Of a DNA stretch of 64,000 nt, positions 22,241 to 34,462 are shown piece by piece. Origin of the DNA: Membranipora membranacea. Taxonomy: Eukaryota; Bryozoa; Gymnolaemata; Cheilostomatida; Membraniporidae. Under the pieces are notes generated by a model. The model saw nothing but the letters and a program-made list of their open reading frames with translations. It was not told the DNA's origin and searched no databases. How positions within the stretch are numbered: position 1 is the stretch's first letter; every line of letters begins with the position of its first letter. The position numbers were made by a program, and so were the translations under genes. The stretch is taken from contig OU612071.1 of the NCBI GenBank assembly GCA_914767715.1, positions 3,472,001 through 3,536,000 of the forward strand. The letters run 5' to 3'.

Positions 22241-23284
22241 TTAAGGGTTGACGCACTGTGCCCCTGCACAGCCGCCGGTTGGACAGTCATCAGGAGCATT
22301 ACCAATGCAGCAGCACTTGCTACCATTACACTCTCCAGTGCAATAACCTTTGTTGGCGCAGTCCACATGACACCAGCTTTCCTCATTAGGACAGTATGAT
22401 GACTTAAATGACGTCTCACACGCTACAATACAAAGTGATAATCCGTCATAAAAATCAATGTTCAAAATCTTCCTATGATTGATTGCAAAATATTTAAATA
22501 TTTAAATTAATTAAATTAATCCATTCTTGAAAATTTAAAATGCTTTCATGAATATCTTGCTGTTTAGTAAGGAACAGATGATTGGGCTGCATTCGCCTGG
22601 TAAAAAATTCCATGCTCTACTTACCATGAATTATTGAGGGTGGATGGAGTGCCTCCCATAAGGGAAGGTGACTCTCATTCTCTGCATTATGATGTCACAG
22701 TGAACAGGATGTGCAATACAAGAAACAAGCACTTCCTGTTCACTGTTACATCATATTTAAGATGAATAAGTAAATTATCTCGCTAGTCTCGGTCTCTGTC
22801 CGAAGACTGAGAAATAAAGGTTCCCTTGGGGCCCGGCAGCCATATTTGACACCAAGTTGCTCTCAGTTTGCAAGCAGGTCGGAGCACACCTTGGGCATCA
22901 ATTGAGCTCAGTAGTCAGTAGACTGCAGCAAGATTCGAACCCAAACCCAAACCCAAACCCAAAGCTTGCGCGTCTGAGGGCAGGCGCTCTAACCAACTGA
23001 GCTACCTCCCACTCATTTTTAAAGGTTGGTCGCACTATAGAAATTCAAACCTAGCATGCTCCCTCTTTTATTGAAATACTGAGGGATGCCCACCGTAACT
23101 TTGAATATTATAATAACTTGTTTGTATCAATCATCTTGCATTAGCATACCCTCGATCTATGATCAGAGGGGCGATAATGAGAATAGACTGAGTTGAACAA
23201 CTTACAGGCAGCTGATGTTGAGCTACAGAGGAAGGCTAGGCAGACGAATGCAAGAATAAGGATCAGTGATTTGATGTTCGACAT
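22241..23284 (-). CDS. secreted defensin-like (CS-alpha-beta-type) cysteine-rich peptide, 86 aa
   Basis: Two exons on the minus strand, 23,284-23,206 and 22,422-22,241, join in phase 1 through a GTAAGT donor and TTGTAG acceptor. Residues 1-26 are a typical signal peptide (MSNIKSLILILAFVCLAFLC, then SSTSAA). The mature part has 12 cysteines: C28, C37, C44, C48, C54, C58, C63-C65, C73, C78 and C83. C44-x3-C48, x9, C58 within GEC, then C63-x-C65 reproduces the CX3C, GXC and CXC core of invertebrate defensins, with three extra disulfides' worth of cysteines. An innate-immune or antimicrobial secreted role is the family expectation; a toxin-like role would show the same fold. The gene at 42,497 has the same structure and spacing. 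Its intron (22,423-23,205) contains a tRNA-derived SINE. Confidence 0.82.
22830..23012 (-). mobile_element. tRNA-derived SINE, family 2, with CCCAAA expansion
   Basis: The minus strand reads as a tRNA head: GGGAGGTAGCTCAGTTGG, then TTAGAGCG (A box) and GGGTTCGAATC (B box, about 22,931-22,942). About four TTTGGG units are inserted just before the B box. The tail (GGTGTGCTCCGACCTGC) is shared with 50,888-50,965. A proper anticodon stem does not form cleanly, so it is not a working tRNA. It lies in the intron of the defensin-like gene. Confidence 0.7.
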
Positions 23285-23871
23285 GATAGAAGGTTGATCT
23301 TTAAGTCTCTTTGGTACTGTACTATAAAATTAAGATAAGATAAAATTTTACCGGCTGCTTTCATCAAGGATGGAGCAAAATTAAAATACTGATGGTGGCT
23401 CATTCAAAATTGAATACTAGTTGGTATGAAACTGGTATGGTATCTAGCTGTTCTTGTTTTGGCTCTGATAAAAGATCGTCTACCACGAATATAACATAAT
23501 GAGGACTAAGTAATTAAGTAACACATTTACTTTATGTTAATAACATCAATATACTCGGTCAGTCAAACTAAGAGTGTTTAAGTGAGTGATGATCTTGCTC
23601 TATGATTCAATACTGAAGATCAGCCGAAATCAAACAAGCCAAACTAAGTTGATTTGAACAAGGGCATCAACACATGATGAGGATTGACTGCTTCAATGTT
23701 TTAACCTTATCTGTCAACAGTCTCATTGAATTATGTTAACCAGATCAGATAAGACATAATATAGATTCAGCTTCAACACCAGACATCAAAAAAGAAAAAT
23801 TTAGATCGATGACATAAAACAAAAACCAAACACCCACCTGATCTTTTCTACCTAGAAAGTATTTCTATAAT
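23285..23871. other. 5' flank of the defensin-like gene
   Basis: No gene and no clear TATA box are seen. The sequence passes abruptly into the repeat array at about 23,872. Confidence 0.4.
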
Positions 23872-26047
23872 GATTATTGTCTGAGGGTGTTTGAGCTTAT
23901 ATAGTAAGATTTTATTGATCCGGGGTAAATGTGCCAAAACTTCTCTAATTGTTTTTCTATCTATAGAAATAAAATGACCAATATGATCATCATCCTGCCA
24001 CTTTAATAGATATTACTTCCCAATTCGATTCAAGCCACATCCTGAATATGTATTCATGTCACACAATTTGACCCGGTGTACAATCTATAGCCAGCAATGA
24101 TGAGCAACAATGAAAAAGCAGTTGTCAGGCCTAAGGTGGTTACCACGTAGTTGGCTAGCTTGAGCGTGCATCCCTAAGTGGCAGGTAAGCTCCTGCTAGG
24201 GCTAAATACCTAGTGGCACACCGATAGCAAACAAGTACCAGGAGGGAAAGTTGCAATGAACTTTGAAAAAAGAGTACAATGGTATGTGAACTAAGGCTAT
24301 AATTTGCATAACCCAAACAGGTAAGACTCGTGAAGTTATCCATCACATGAAGTCTAACCCATATTCTACGTAGGGTTGAAGGTCAATATCGCAATAACTA
24401 TTGTCATATGAACAGTGTAATAACATTTGAGTACCACAAGGTTAACACGTGTTGTTGGGATGAAAAACAGATTGGAAACATACTTGTAGGATCTGGTTCT
24501 ATACCATGTATTGGATCCGGGTTGTATTTAGCTTTCTAATACTCTATCACTAAAGTCTAGATGAAATTTCTTTCTAGGTATTGAAATTGAATTATCATGA
24601 CAAAGAGACACAAACTGATTACTTTCTCAAATATGTATCTATCTCATTATTGTTGTCTTACTGTTATAATAATGATTGCTATAATTACCCAAAGAAAAGG
24701 TCTGCTTAGCTACACGCTGTGAAAGGATTGGGACTCAACCTCCAAGCTTCCAAGTAAGAACAGTTCACAGGAAACCAGATATTTTCATGTTCTAAATTTA
24801 ATTTAAGATATCCAGCATCCAGCACCCATGCGACCTTTCCAACTTTATTATGATAAAAACTGCTTGTGACTGATAAGAGTAATTTTGGATATCAAAGCAA
24901 CGCTGTTCTTGGCAGGCATTCTGCAGTATGTTTTCTAAGTTACTGTAATTGTATTTCATCAAACAGCAGCGTCAGCCAATCAAAAATGGTCGATGGTGAT
25001 AAATTGTTGTCTTCAACCGTTATAATTTTATATCCCACTGAAATATGTAATCATGCCATACAATTTGACCCGGTGTGATCATTGTCTAAGGGTGTTTGAG
25101 CTTGTACAGTAAGATTCTATTGATCCAGGGTAAATGTGCCAAAACTTCACTAATTGTTTTTCTATCTATAGAAATAAAATGACCAATATGATCATCATCC
25201 TGCCACTTTAATAGATATTACTTCCCAATTCGTTTCAAACGACATCCTGAATATGTAATCATGTCATACAATTTGACCCGGTGTACAATCTGTAGCCAGC
25301 AATGATGAGCAACAATGAATAAGCAGTTGTCAGGCCTAAGGTGGTTACCACGTAGTTGGCTAGCTTGAGAGTGCATCCCTAAGTGGCAGGTAAGCTCCTG
25401 CTAGGGCTAAATACCTAGTGGCACACAGATAGCAAATAAGAACCAGGAGGGAAAGTTGCAATGAACTTTGAATAAAGAGTTCAATGGTACGTGAACTGAG
25501 GCTATAATTTGCATGACCCAAACTGGTAAGACTCTTGATGTTATCCATCACATAACCCATAATCTACGTAGGGTTGAAGGTAAATATCGCAATAACTATT
25601 GTCGTATGAACAGTGTAATAAAATTTGAGTACCTTAAGGTTAACACGTGTTGTTGGGATGAAAAACAGATTGGAAACATACTTGTAGGATCTGGTTCTAT
25701 ACCATGTATAAGATCCGGGTTGTATTTATCTTTCTAATACTCTATCACTAAGGTCTAGATGAAATTTCTTTCTAGGTATTGAAATTGAATTATCATGACA
25801 AATAGACACAAACTGACTATATTATCAAATATGTGTCTATCTCAATATTGTTGTCTTACTGTTATAATAATGATTGCTATAATTACCCAAAGAAAAGGTC
25901 TGCTTAGCTGCACGCTGTGAAAGGATTGGGACTCAACCTTCAAGCTTCCAAATAAGAAAAGTTCACAGGAAACCAGATATCTTCATCTTCTAAATTAAAT
26001 TTAAGATATCCAGCATCCAGCACCCATGCGACCTTTCTAACTTTATC
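23872..26047 (+). repeat. array I of the 1,205-bp unit (outer arm A), about 1.8 copies
   Basis: The landmark AGGCCTAAGGTGGTTACC falls at 24,127 and 25,332, exactly 1,205 bp apart. Copy 1 starts with GATTATTGTCTGAGGGTG at 23,872 and copy 2 with GATCATTGTCTAAGGGTG at 25,077. Copy 2 leaves the unit at about 26,047 and continues into arm B. The last part of each full unit (about 24,860-25,076) is material that elsewhere lies in the core and right arm of the palindromic element. The array unit is thus itself a rearranged chimera. Confidence 0.88.
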
Positions 26048-28140
26048 TCGGTTTACATTTTAAGTAATCATATGTTTATATCTCTAACACAGAGGCTAAT
26101 TAAAGTGACATTAACTGATTTTGAAGACTGTTTGTTCCCAAGAAATTTTATTGTTGTGAGAAACAAGCTGGTGTACATACGAGGCTACGAGGTTAGAGGA
26201 GAAGAATGTCAACAAAATGTTCAAATTGTATATTTACCGTTTGTATTTGTAATCCAGCCTTGCACTCGGATGGCGATAAAGATGATACAGAATATAAATC
26301 AGCTGGTGACCGCAAGACATTAGATTGCCAATCAACCCTGTTCATTAATTGATGCATCAACTTATTAACTCCCTGGCTCCAACAATAATTTATCAAATAA
26401 ACTGACATCAAAACTGCCAGGTGCACAAAATTAACCTTATAAAATTACAGACACCCTGGTCTAAAACAAAAGCTCATCAATGACACTCTACATTCCAAAT
26501 ATCAAAGCAGCAAGACATTCAAAAGACAAATCACACACTTAGAGTCGCCCTTGCCAAAAACAATACTCCATCAATCGAATGTGTATCAGGATGGGATTTC
26601 ATAATTAGCACTGTAAGGATCTAATTCAAATTTACGCTGGTTCTGCAGCAGATGCAGATCTTCGACCACTGTCAAAATCACCTTCGTCAGCGGCGTCGTC
26701 AATGCCATCAATATACACTTTGAGTGGCAGCACAAGACTCTAATTTCCTGTGTATGTTTGTGTATTATTTTGATGACCTGTTTACACAGCCCTAATCTGA
26801 TCCCTTATTATTTAGGCTATGGTATGCTAATGTGAACGGGTTTGAACTGAAGACTTCAAGATTCTAGGTAAGAGCTGATCTGATGGGTCTGATGTATGAC
26901 CTGGCCTCCAAAACATTTAGAGGTAGATAAATAGCAAACGGAAGTTCCCAAATGAGCTAAGACACATTTCTTAATTTTAGGTCGCATCATTTGCATTTAC
27001 GGACCAGAGTAAGATGTTTGGAATTCAATTTGTTATTGCAGGAATACAGGACATATAAATGCTGTAGATGCACCCCGTGAATTTTGAATTCAATTCAAGA
27101 TAATCTGGGTACAATAAGAGTCAGAAAGTTTCTGATCCTCTTTCCCAAATAGTAAGAACGGCATACATTCCAACCTTTCGACAAGTCCAACTTTATTTAG
27201 GTGCAGCCATTATAGTTTGCATTTCGGTGAAGACCACAAGTTATCATCATTGAATAAGAAACTCTCTTCTAACAATGACATTAAAATACTGTGATATTTG
27301 ACGTTGGTACTGCCAGAATTAGTCTGACATATGGCAGATTTAATATCTAAACTATAAGTGTTGGTATTGGTGTCACTTTAATTATCATGACCGCCATAAA
27401 AGACCCACGGAGTAATAGGGACAAGTAAAAACTGACAATCATTGGACTGGTAGTTAAGATTACCAAGAGTGAAATAGAACACTAAGGCAGATATAAGTGA
27501 GATTATCAACCACAATGCTACTTACATGATCATTAACTGTCGATCCTGTCATAATGAAATTATCGATTCACGTCATAAGTGAAAATCATAGAATAATATT
27601 CATTATTTTAAGAAATTGTTAGGAATAGATGCCAAGTTTTTAAATTCAGACTTCATTCACTTACATCAACCTGGTTTAAAAGCTTCCCTTGAGTTTATGG
27701 TCCAGGAATCAAACCGATGTTCAATAACCGGAACTTTCAATTTTTGTTCACAGCTTTCTCATCACACAGTAAAAATGAATGAAAATCTCCCATACGCAGT
27801 TTTAACAAACCATCTATAGGAATGGATCAAATCGATAGCGGCAATGACAGTACAAATCTATGTAACACATTTTCTAGGTTCACAGATGTTTGTTGGCAAC
27901 AAAAGGTCACATCATGCACCATTTCAGAACGAATGGCAATATAATTTTGTTGCCTTAAAAGTTACGAAAAAACCAGTGCATGTTATGGTCAGGCAGTTCC
28001 TCTCGGTGAGATTATCTTTGGGAGAAATTACTGATGGTGGTGAAAGCTCTGAAAATGCGAGAATGTTTCTCCAACACAACCAGTATGATGTCATTTAGGA
28101 CTATTTCTGATTGAGTGACGCTGCTAACAAACAGTGGTCA
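26048..28140 (+). repeat. palindromic element, inner left arm (arm B), copy 1
   Basis: It is directly repeated at about 34,463-37,190. Its reverse complement is found as right arm at 30,290-31,205 (matching 27,240-28,140), 44,374-45,790, 54,060-55,260 and 63,200-64,000. No conserved protein is visible. Open frames at 27,616-27,819 and 27,844-28,098 recur in the other copies but carry no recognisable motif. Confidence 0.8.
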
Positions 28141-30290
28141 AATGTTATGGTAATGGTTCTTGCATGTAAAGATAACTTTGGTTAAATCCTATATTGGCAC
28201 TATGTTAATTTAGAAAGCATATTGCAGAATGCGTGCCCAGAAGCGCGCTGCAATTATTACCCATGTAAACTGTAAAGCTGATATTTGTGTAATATTTGTG
28301 CGAATAACAAAATACAGTGTCTGCCTTCACTCATATTTGGAGCATATGCGATGTCCAAAATTCGTGTCAGAGTAGCAAGTTGATAGTAGTGGAATTGAAA
28401 GGTGTTTTAGGGGTTTATTTTGTAAGCTCAATCAACCATGCAATTTCAGACTATATTGGTACAACAATTTCAACCAAACTCAACTCACACTCAAAGCATA
28501 CATTGAGAGGAGAGGTATACACCCGAGGGCGCTGGGGGCTGGAATGATCAATATTGAAAGCTCCCCTAGTGGGGCTCGAATCCACAACTCCTGCGACACT
28601 AATCGGCTGGCAGTGATTAGCAAGCGTTGTATCTGATTGCGCCTTTTCAACATCCCCAAATAAGAATCTAGCGTTAGATTTACATTGACAGATATGATAT
28701 CAAGATGTGCTTTGTATATATGTAACAAGGACTTTTAAATATGGACAGCTAAGACCCTATCCTTATAGTCTTCCGCTTCATCATGAGCAAACCCTGAAAT
28801 GTGTATCGTTACACAGCTTCTGGTAGCCCATAAGAGTCAGTCTTAGGCTGGTTGTGCACCTGATAGCTTTAGAACAAGATAGCATCATTAAATATTATTT
28901 TTAAGGTAATCGTTGTTAATTTTAGGCAAAAAAAATTGCTATCCATTTGTTCATACATGTTATGACCTGCAACCAACATGTATCAGCACTATACACATAA
29001 TTAACTAGACCAGTTTCAATCAAATCCTGCAATATATACCATCATGGCTTGAGCTTTTAAACAAGCTCTGTATAAAATAAAAAGTGTTTATTGTTGTCAG
29101 CCCAAAATAGGACATATAACACACCAGTTTTGGTTGCTGTATCTAACACAATTATCATTATAGATAATAATCATGGTGACACCTGTCAAAATGAAATTTG
29201 CACCATAAATGATATGAATCACATTTCGGCAATTATTAGGGATAGGAGCCAAATTTTACAAAAATAACAACCATGATGATTGGGGTGACCGTTATAGTTT
29301 ATCAAAATTCCAACTCAATTGACGTCATTTTAATTATTATCATATCATTTTTAGGCCAATATTAGGAACAGATGCCGTTTTTTTGCAGATTACTATTCTG
29401 AATCTGTTATTTTATACAGAGCTTGTTAAGAAGCTGCTCTGTAGTTAAAAGGAAGGTTCAATTCATTAGAAAATGAATCACAGGCATAGATTGAAAATGG
29501 TCTTCGTAGTTATGTGCAAAAATGGCAACACATGCTGGTTGGAGTCAAGGGGTCACGCTGTGTGCAAATGAATGGATAGCAATATTCTGCTGCCACAAAT
29601 CATTTTAAGGCTATCAGCTTCATGTGACTGATTCTGACTCTTAGACTGACTCTGATTGTCTACCAGGAGCTGTTAACAGTGTGCTCATACTTACTGTGAA
29701 GACTAGAAGCGTAAGGTTATATCGAAGAGTATTTATTCATTGAAGAGAAAAAGTGGAAGCAAGTTCTGCTTCAAACTTTGCACTTGAACAATTCACATGA
29801 GGGTATGAGAGTGGAGCATAAGCTTTCTATGGTTACAAGTGTAAATCATGTACATACCATTCATGATCGTGATATCATATCTCTCTATGTCAGTCTAGCT
29901 CTAACTTCAAGCCTGTTTGCCAAATTAGGCCTTTTTTTCCACTCATTATGAAGCTAACAAAGGACCTATGATTAATCTTTCATCCGATGAATGCTCTCAG
30001 GCATGATGGAGTTAGATGATGCTTGATGGAGTTTACAAAAACACTTAAAAAAATTTTTCAATCTCACTTATATCAGTCTACTGCTGTGTTTGTTATGACC
30101 TTGCATATCATCCAACTATGAGTGCAGACTGGCACTGCAAATTTCGTTAATCACTATGATAAACACTGCTTATGACTGACAAGAATAATTTTGGTTTTAA
30201 AAGCAACGCTCTTCTTGGCAGGCATTCTGCAGTATGTTTTCCAAGTTACCGTAATTGTATTTAATCAAACAAATCATTACATATGGGTAC
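28141..30290 (+). repeat. palindromic element core, copy 1 (centre deleted)
   Basis: It corresponds to 37,190-40,290 of the second copy. About 880 bp of the centre (38,160-39,020 there) is absent here at about 29,080. It holds two adjacent satellite-like monomers, each ending in a GGC...TTAGG...GCC motif (near 29,185 and 29,355). No transposase frame is seen. Confidence 0.75.
28506..28657 (-). mobile_element. tRNA-derived SINE, family 1, inside the palindromic core
   Basis: Same head and tail as at 8211: B-box-like GATTCGAGCCCC and tail ending GGTGTATACCTC. The equivalent insertion is at 37,585 in the second core, so it was present before the two cores were duplicated. Confidence 0.75.
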
Positions 30291-31205
30291 CAATCTTTAG
30301 CAGCGTCAGCCAATCAAAAATGGTCCTAAATGACATCATAGTGCAGGTTATTTTAGAGTATCATTCTCAGATGCCCAGAAATCTTTGCGATTCCTCCACA
30401 CGCAAATTAAATCAGAAGAAACTATGTGACCATAACATGCACTGGTGTAAGCGTAATTTTTAAAGCAGCAGATATTGCCATTCGTTTTGATATGTGGTGC
30501 ATGATGTGACCTTTTGTTGCCAACCAACATCTCTGAACCTAGAGGATGTATTGCATAGATTAGAACTGCCATTGCAACTTACAATTTGATGCATTCCTAT
30601 TGACGGTTAGTAAAAACAACTTATTGGAGATTTTAATTCATATTTACTGTAATTGAAATCCAAACTGAACTTTTAGAAGCTGAATCTTCAACTTTGTTGG
30701 TGTGGCGAGAAAGCTGAAAACTCTTTTAATTGATGAATAAGTGTTGATTCCTGGACCGAATTTTCAATAAAACTCCAGGGTAGCATTTAAACCAGATTGA
30801 TGTGAGTGAATGACGTTGGAATTTAAAAAATTGTCATCTGGTCCTAACAATCGCCTATAAATAATGTTTATTTTTATATGATTATCACTCATGACGTGAA
30901 TTGATAATTTCATTATGTCAGGCTTGACAGTAATCATCATATAAGTACCATCGTGGTTGATATTCTCTACAAATAACTGCCTTAGTGTTCTATTTACGTG
31001 CTTAACTTTTAATATCCTTGACTTCCAGTCAATTATCCCTTCTTCATACTACTCCAGGGGTCGATCATGAAGGCTATTAAGTGACACCAATATGAAAATT
31101 TATAGTTAAGTTATTAAATCTGCCACATGTTACACTAATTCTGGCAGTACCAACGTCACATATCACAGTATTTTAATGTTATTGTTAGAAAAGAATTTCT
31201 TATTC
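30291..31205 (+). repeat. palindromic element, right arm (arm B'), copy 1
   Basis: It reads as the reverse complement of 27,240-28,140 with visible divergence. Shared landmarks include the AACAAAAGGTCACATCATGC block, the ATCAACCTGGTTTAAA block and the outer GAATAAGAAACTC block. It ends by fusing directly to the 1,205-bp array II, so its outer part is missing. Confidence 0.8.
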
Positions 31206-34200
31206 GATGGTGATAAATTGTTGTCTTCAACTTTTATAATTTTATATCACATTGAAATATGTAATCATGTCATACAATTTGACCCGGTGTACAATCTATA
31301 GCCAGCAATGATGAGCAACAATGAATAAGCATTCGTCAGGCCTAAGGTGGTTACCACGTAGTTGGCTAGCTTGAGAGTGCAACTCTAAGTGGCAGGTAAG
31401 CTCCTGCTAGGGCTAATTATCTAGTAGCACACCGATAGCAAACAAGAACCAGGAGGGAAACTTGCAATGAACTTTGAATAAAGAGTTCAATGGTACGTGA
31501 ACTGAGGCTATAATTTGCAAAACCCAAACTGGTAAGACTCGTGACATTATCCATCACATGAAGTCTAACCCATAATCTACGTAGGGTCGAAGGTAAATAT
31601 CGCAATAACTATTGTCATATGAACAGTGTAATAACATTTGAGTACCACAAGGTTAACACGTGTTGTTGGGATGAAAAACAGATTGGAAACATACTTGTAG
31701 GATCTGGTTCTATACCATGTATAGGATCCGGGTTGTATTTAGCTTTCTAATACTCTATCACTAAGGTCTAGATGAAATTTCTTTCTAGGTATTGAAATTG
31801 AATTATCGTGACAAATAGACACAAACTGATTACTTTCTCAAATATGTGTCTATCTCATTATTGTTGTCTTACTGTTATAATAATGATTGCTATAATTACC
31901 CAAAGAAAAGGTCTGCTTAGCTACACGCTGTGAAAGGATTGGGACTCAACCTCCAAGCTTCCCAGTAAGAACAGTTCACAGGAAACCAGATATTTTCATG
32001 TTCTAATTTAAATTTAAGATATCCAGCATCCAGCACCCATGCGACCTTTCCAACTTTATTATGATAAAAACTGCTTGTGACTGATAAGAGTAATTTTGGA
32101 TATAAAAGCAACGCTCTTCTTGGCAGGCACTCTGCAGTATGTTTTCTAAGTTACTGTAATTGTATTTCATCAAACAGCAGCGTCAGCCAATCAAAAATGG
32201 TCGATGGTGATAAATTGTTGTCTTCAACCAATATAATTTTATATCACACTGAAATATGTAATCATGCCATACAATTTGACCCGGTGTGATCATTGTCTGA
32301 GGGTGTTTGAGCTTATACAGTAAGATTCTATTGATCAGGGGTAAATGTGCCAAAACTTCACCAATTGTTTTTCTATCTATAGAAATAAAATGACCAATAT
32401 GATCATCATCCTGCCACTTAAATAGATATTATTTCCCAATTCGTTTCAAACGACATCCTGAATATATAATCATGTCATAAAATTTGACCCGGTGTACAAT
32501 CTGTAGCCAGCAATGATGAGCAACAATGAATAAGCAGTTGTCAGGCCTAAGGTGGTTACCACGTAGTTGGCTAGCTTGAGAGTGCATCCCTAAGTGGCAG
32601 GTAAGCTCCTGCTAGGGCTAAATACCTAGTAGCACACCGATAGCAAACAAGAACCAGGAGGGAAACTTGCAATGAACTTTGAATAAAGAGTTCAATGGTA
32701 CGTGAACTGAGGCTATAATTTGCAAAACCCAAACTGGTAAGACTCGTGACATTATCCATCACATGAAGTCTAACCCATAATCTACGTAGGGTCGAAGGTA
32801 AATATCGCAATAACTATTGTCATATGAACAGTGTAATAACATTTGAGTACCACAAGGTTAACACGTGTTGTTGGGATGAAAAACAGATTGGAAACATACT
32901 TGTAGGATCTGGTTCTATACCATGTATAGGATCCGGGTTGTATTTAGCTTTCTAATACTCTATCACTAAGGTCTAGATGAAATTTCTTTCTAGGTATTGA
33001 AATTGAATTATCGTGACAAATAGACACAAACTGATTACTTTCTCAAATATGTGTCTATCTCATTATTGTTGTCTTACTGTTATAATAATGATTGCTATAA
33101 TTACCCAAAGAAAAGGTCTGCTTAGCTACACGCTGTGAAAGGATTGGGACTCAACCTCCAAGCTTCCCAGTAAGAACAGTTCACAGGAAACCAGATATTT
33201 TCATGTTCTAATTTAAATTTAAGATATCCAGCATCCAGCACCCATGCGACCTTTCCAACTTTATTATGATAAAAACTGCTTGTGACTGATAAGAGTAATT
33301 TTGGATATAAAAGCAACGCTCTTCTTGGCAGGCACTCTGCAGTATGTTTTCTAAGTTACTGTAATTGTATTTCATCAAACAGCAGCGTCAGCCAATCAAA
33401 AATGGTCGATGGTGATAAATTGTTGTCTTCAACCAATATAATTTTATATCACACTGAAATATGTAATCATGCCATACAATTTGACCCGGTGTGATCATTG
33501 TCTGAGGGTGTTTGAGCTTATACAGTAAGATTCTATTGATCAGGGGTAAATGTGCCAAAACTTCACCAATTGTTTTTCTATCTATAGAAATAAAATGACC
33601 AATATGATCATCATCCTGCCACTTAAATAGATATTATTTCCCAATTCGTTTCAAACGACATCCTGAATATATAATCATGTCATACAATTTGACCCGGTGT
33701 ACAATCTGTAGCCAGCAATGATGAGCAACAATGAATAAGCAGTTGTCAGGCCTAAGGTGGTTACCACGTAGTTGGCTAGCTTGAGAGTGCATCCCTAAGT
33801 GGCAGGTAAGCTCCTGCTAGGGCTAAATACCTAGTGGCACACAGATAGCAAATAAGAACCAGGAGGGAAAGTTGCAATGAACTTTGAATAAAGAGTTCAA
33901 TGGTACGTGAACTGAGGCTATAATTTGCATGACCCAAACTGGTAAGACTCTTGATGTTATCCATCACATAACCCATAATCTACGTAGGGTTGAAGGAAAA
34001 TATCGCAATAACTATTGTCGTATGAACAGTGTAATAAAATTTGAGTACCACAAGGTTAACACGTGTTGTTGGGATGAAAAACAGATTGGAAACATACTTG
34101 TAGGATCTGGTTCTATACCATGTATAGGATCCGGGTTGTATTTATCTTTCTAATACTCTATCACTAAGGTCTAGATGAAATTTCTTTCTAGGTATTGAAA

Positions 34201-34462
34201 TTGAATTATCATGACAAATAGACACAAACTGACTATATTATCAAATATGTGTCTATCTCAATATTGTTGTCTTACTGTTATAATAATGATTGCTATAATT
34301 ACCCAAAGAAAAGGTCTGCTTAGCTGCACGCTGTGAAAGGATTGGGACTCAACCTTCAAGCTTCCAAGTAAGAACAGTTCACAGGAAACCAGATATCTTC
34401 ATGTTCTAAATTAAATTTAAGATATCCAGCATCCAGCACCCATGCGACCTTTCCAACTTTAT
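31206..34462 (+). repeat. array II of the 1,205-bp unit, nearly three copies
   Basis: The landmark AGGCCTAAGGTGGTTACC falls at 31,338, 32,543 and 33,748, an exact 1,205-bp spacing. The units 31,292-32,496 and 32,497-33,701 differ at very few positions, so this duplication is recent. The last unit (33,702-34,462) instead matches the last unit of array I most closely. The block [last unit + arm B + core] was therefore duplicated as a whole before array II expanded. Confidence 0.9.
32571..32810 (-). other. recurrent open frame on the antisense of arm A, 79 codons
   Basis: This frame (for example FANYSLSSRTIELFIQSSL, then SLLVLVCYRCATRYLALAG) remains open in all six arm A copies: 24,155-24,346, 25,360-25,560, 31,417-31,605, here, 33,776-33,976 and the inverted, more diverged copy at 46,200-46,493. 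It has a hydrophobic middle and no recognised domain. Starts differ between copies, and some lack an ATG at the equivalent place. Chance persistence in young copies is likely; the diverged inverted copy is the only real hint of constraint. Confidence 0.25.

Noticed and set aside
22936-22963. Interstitial telomere repeat (CCCAAA)n
   Set aside because: It has only about four units and sits inside a SINE. CCCAAA is not the usual animal telomere repeat.
22931-23012. A functional tRNA gene on the minus strand
   Set aside because: A and B boxes are good, but the anticodon arm does not fold properly and hexamer repeats interrupt the body. It is a SINE head.
27844-28098. Open frame of 84 codons in arm B, also at 36,918
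   Set aside because: The two copies are recent duplicates. In the inverted counterparts at 30.4 and 54.2 kb the frame is broken, so there is no sign of constraint.
32077-32289. Repeated open frames in the 1,205-bp arrays (for example 32,077-32,289 and 33,282-33,494)
   Set aside because: They are identical because the DNA was just duplicated, and they do not survive in diverged copies. Only the antisense arm A frame was kept as a weak candidate.
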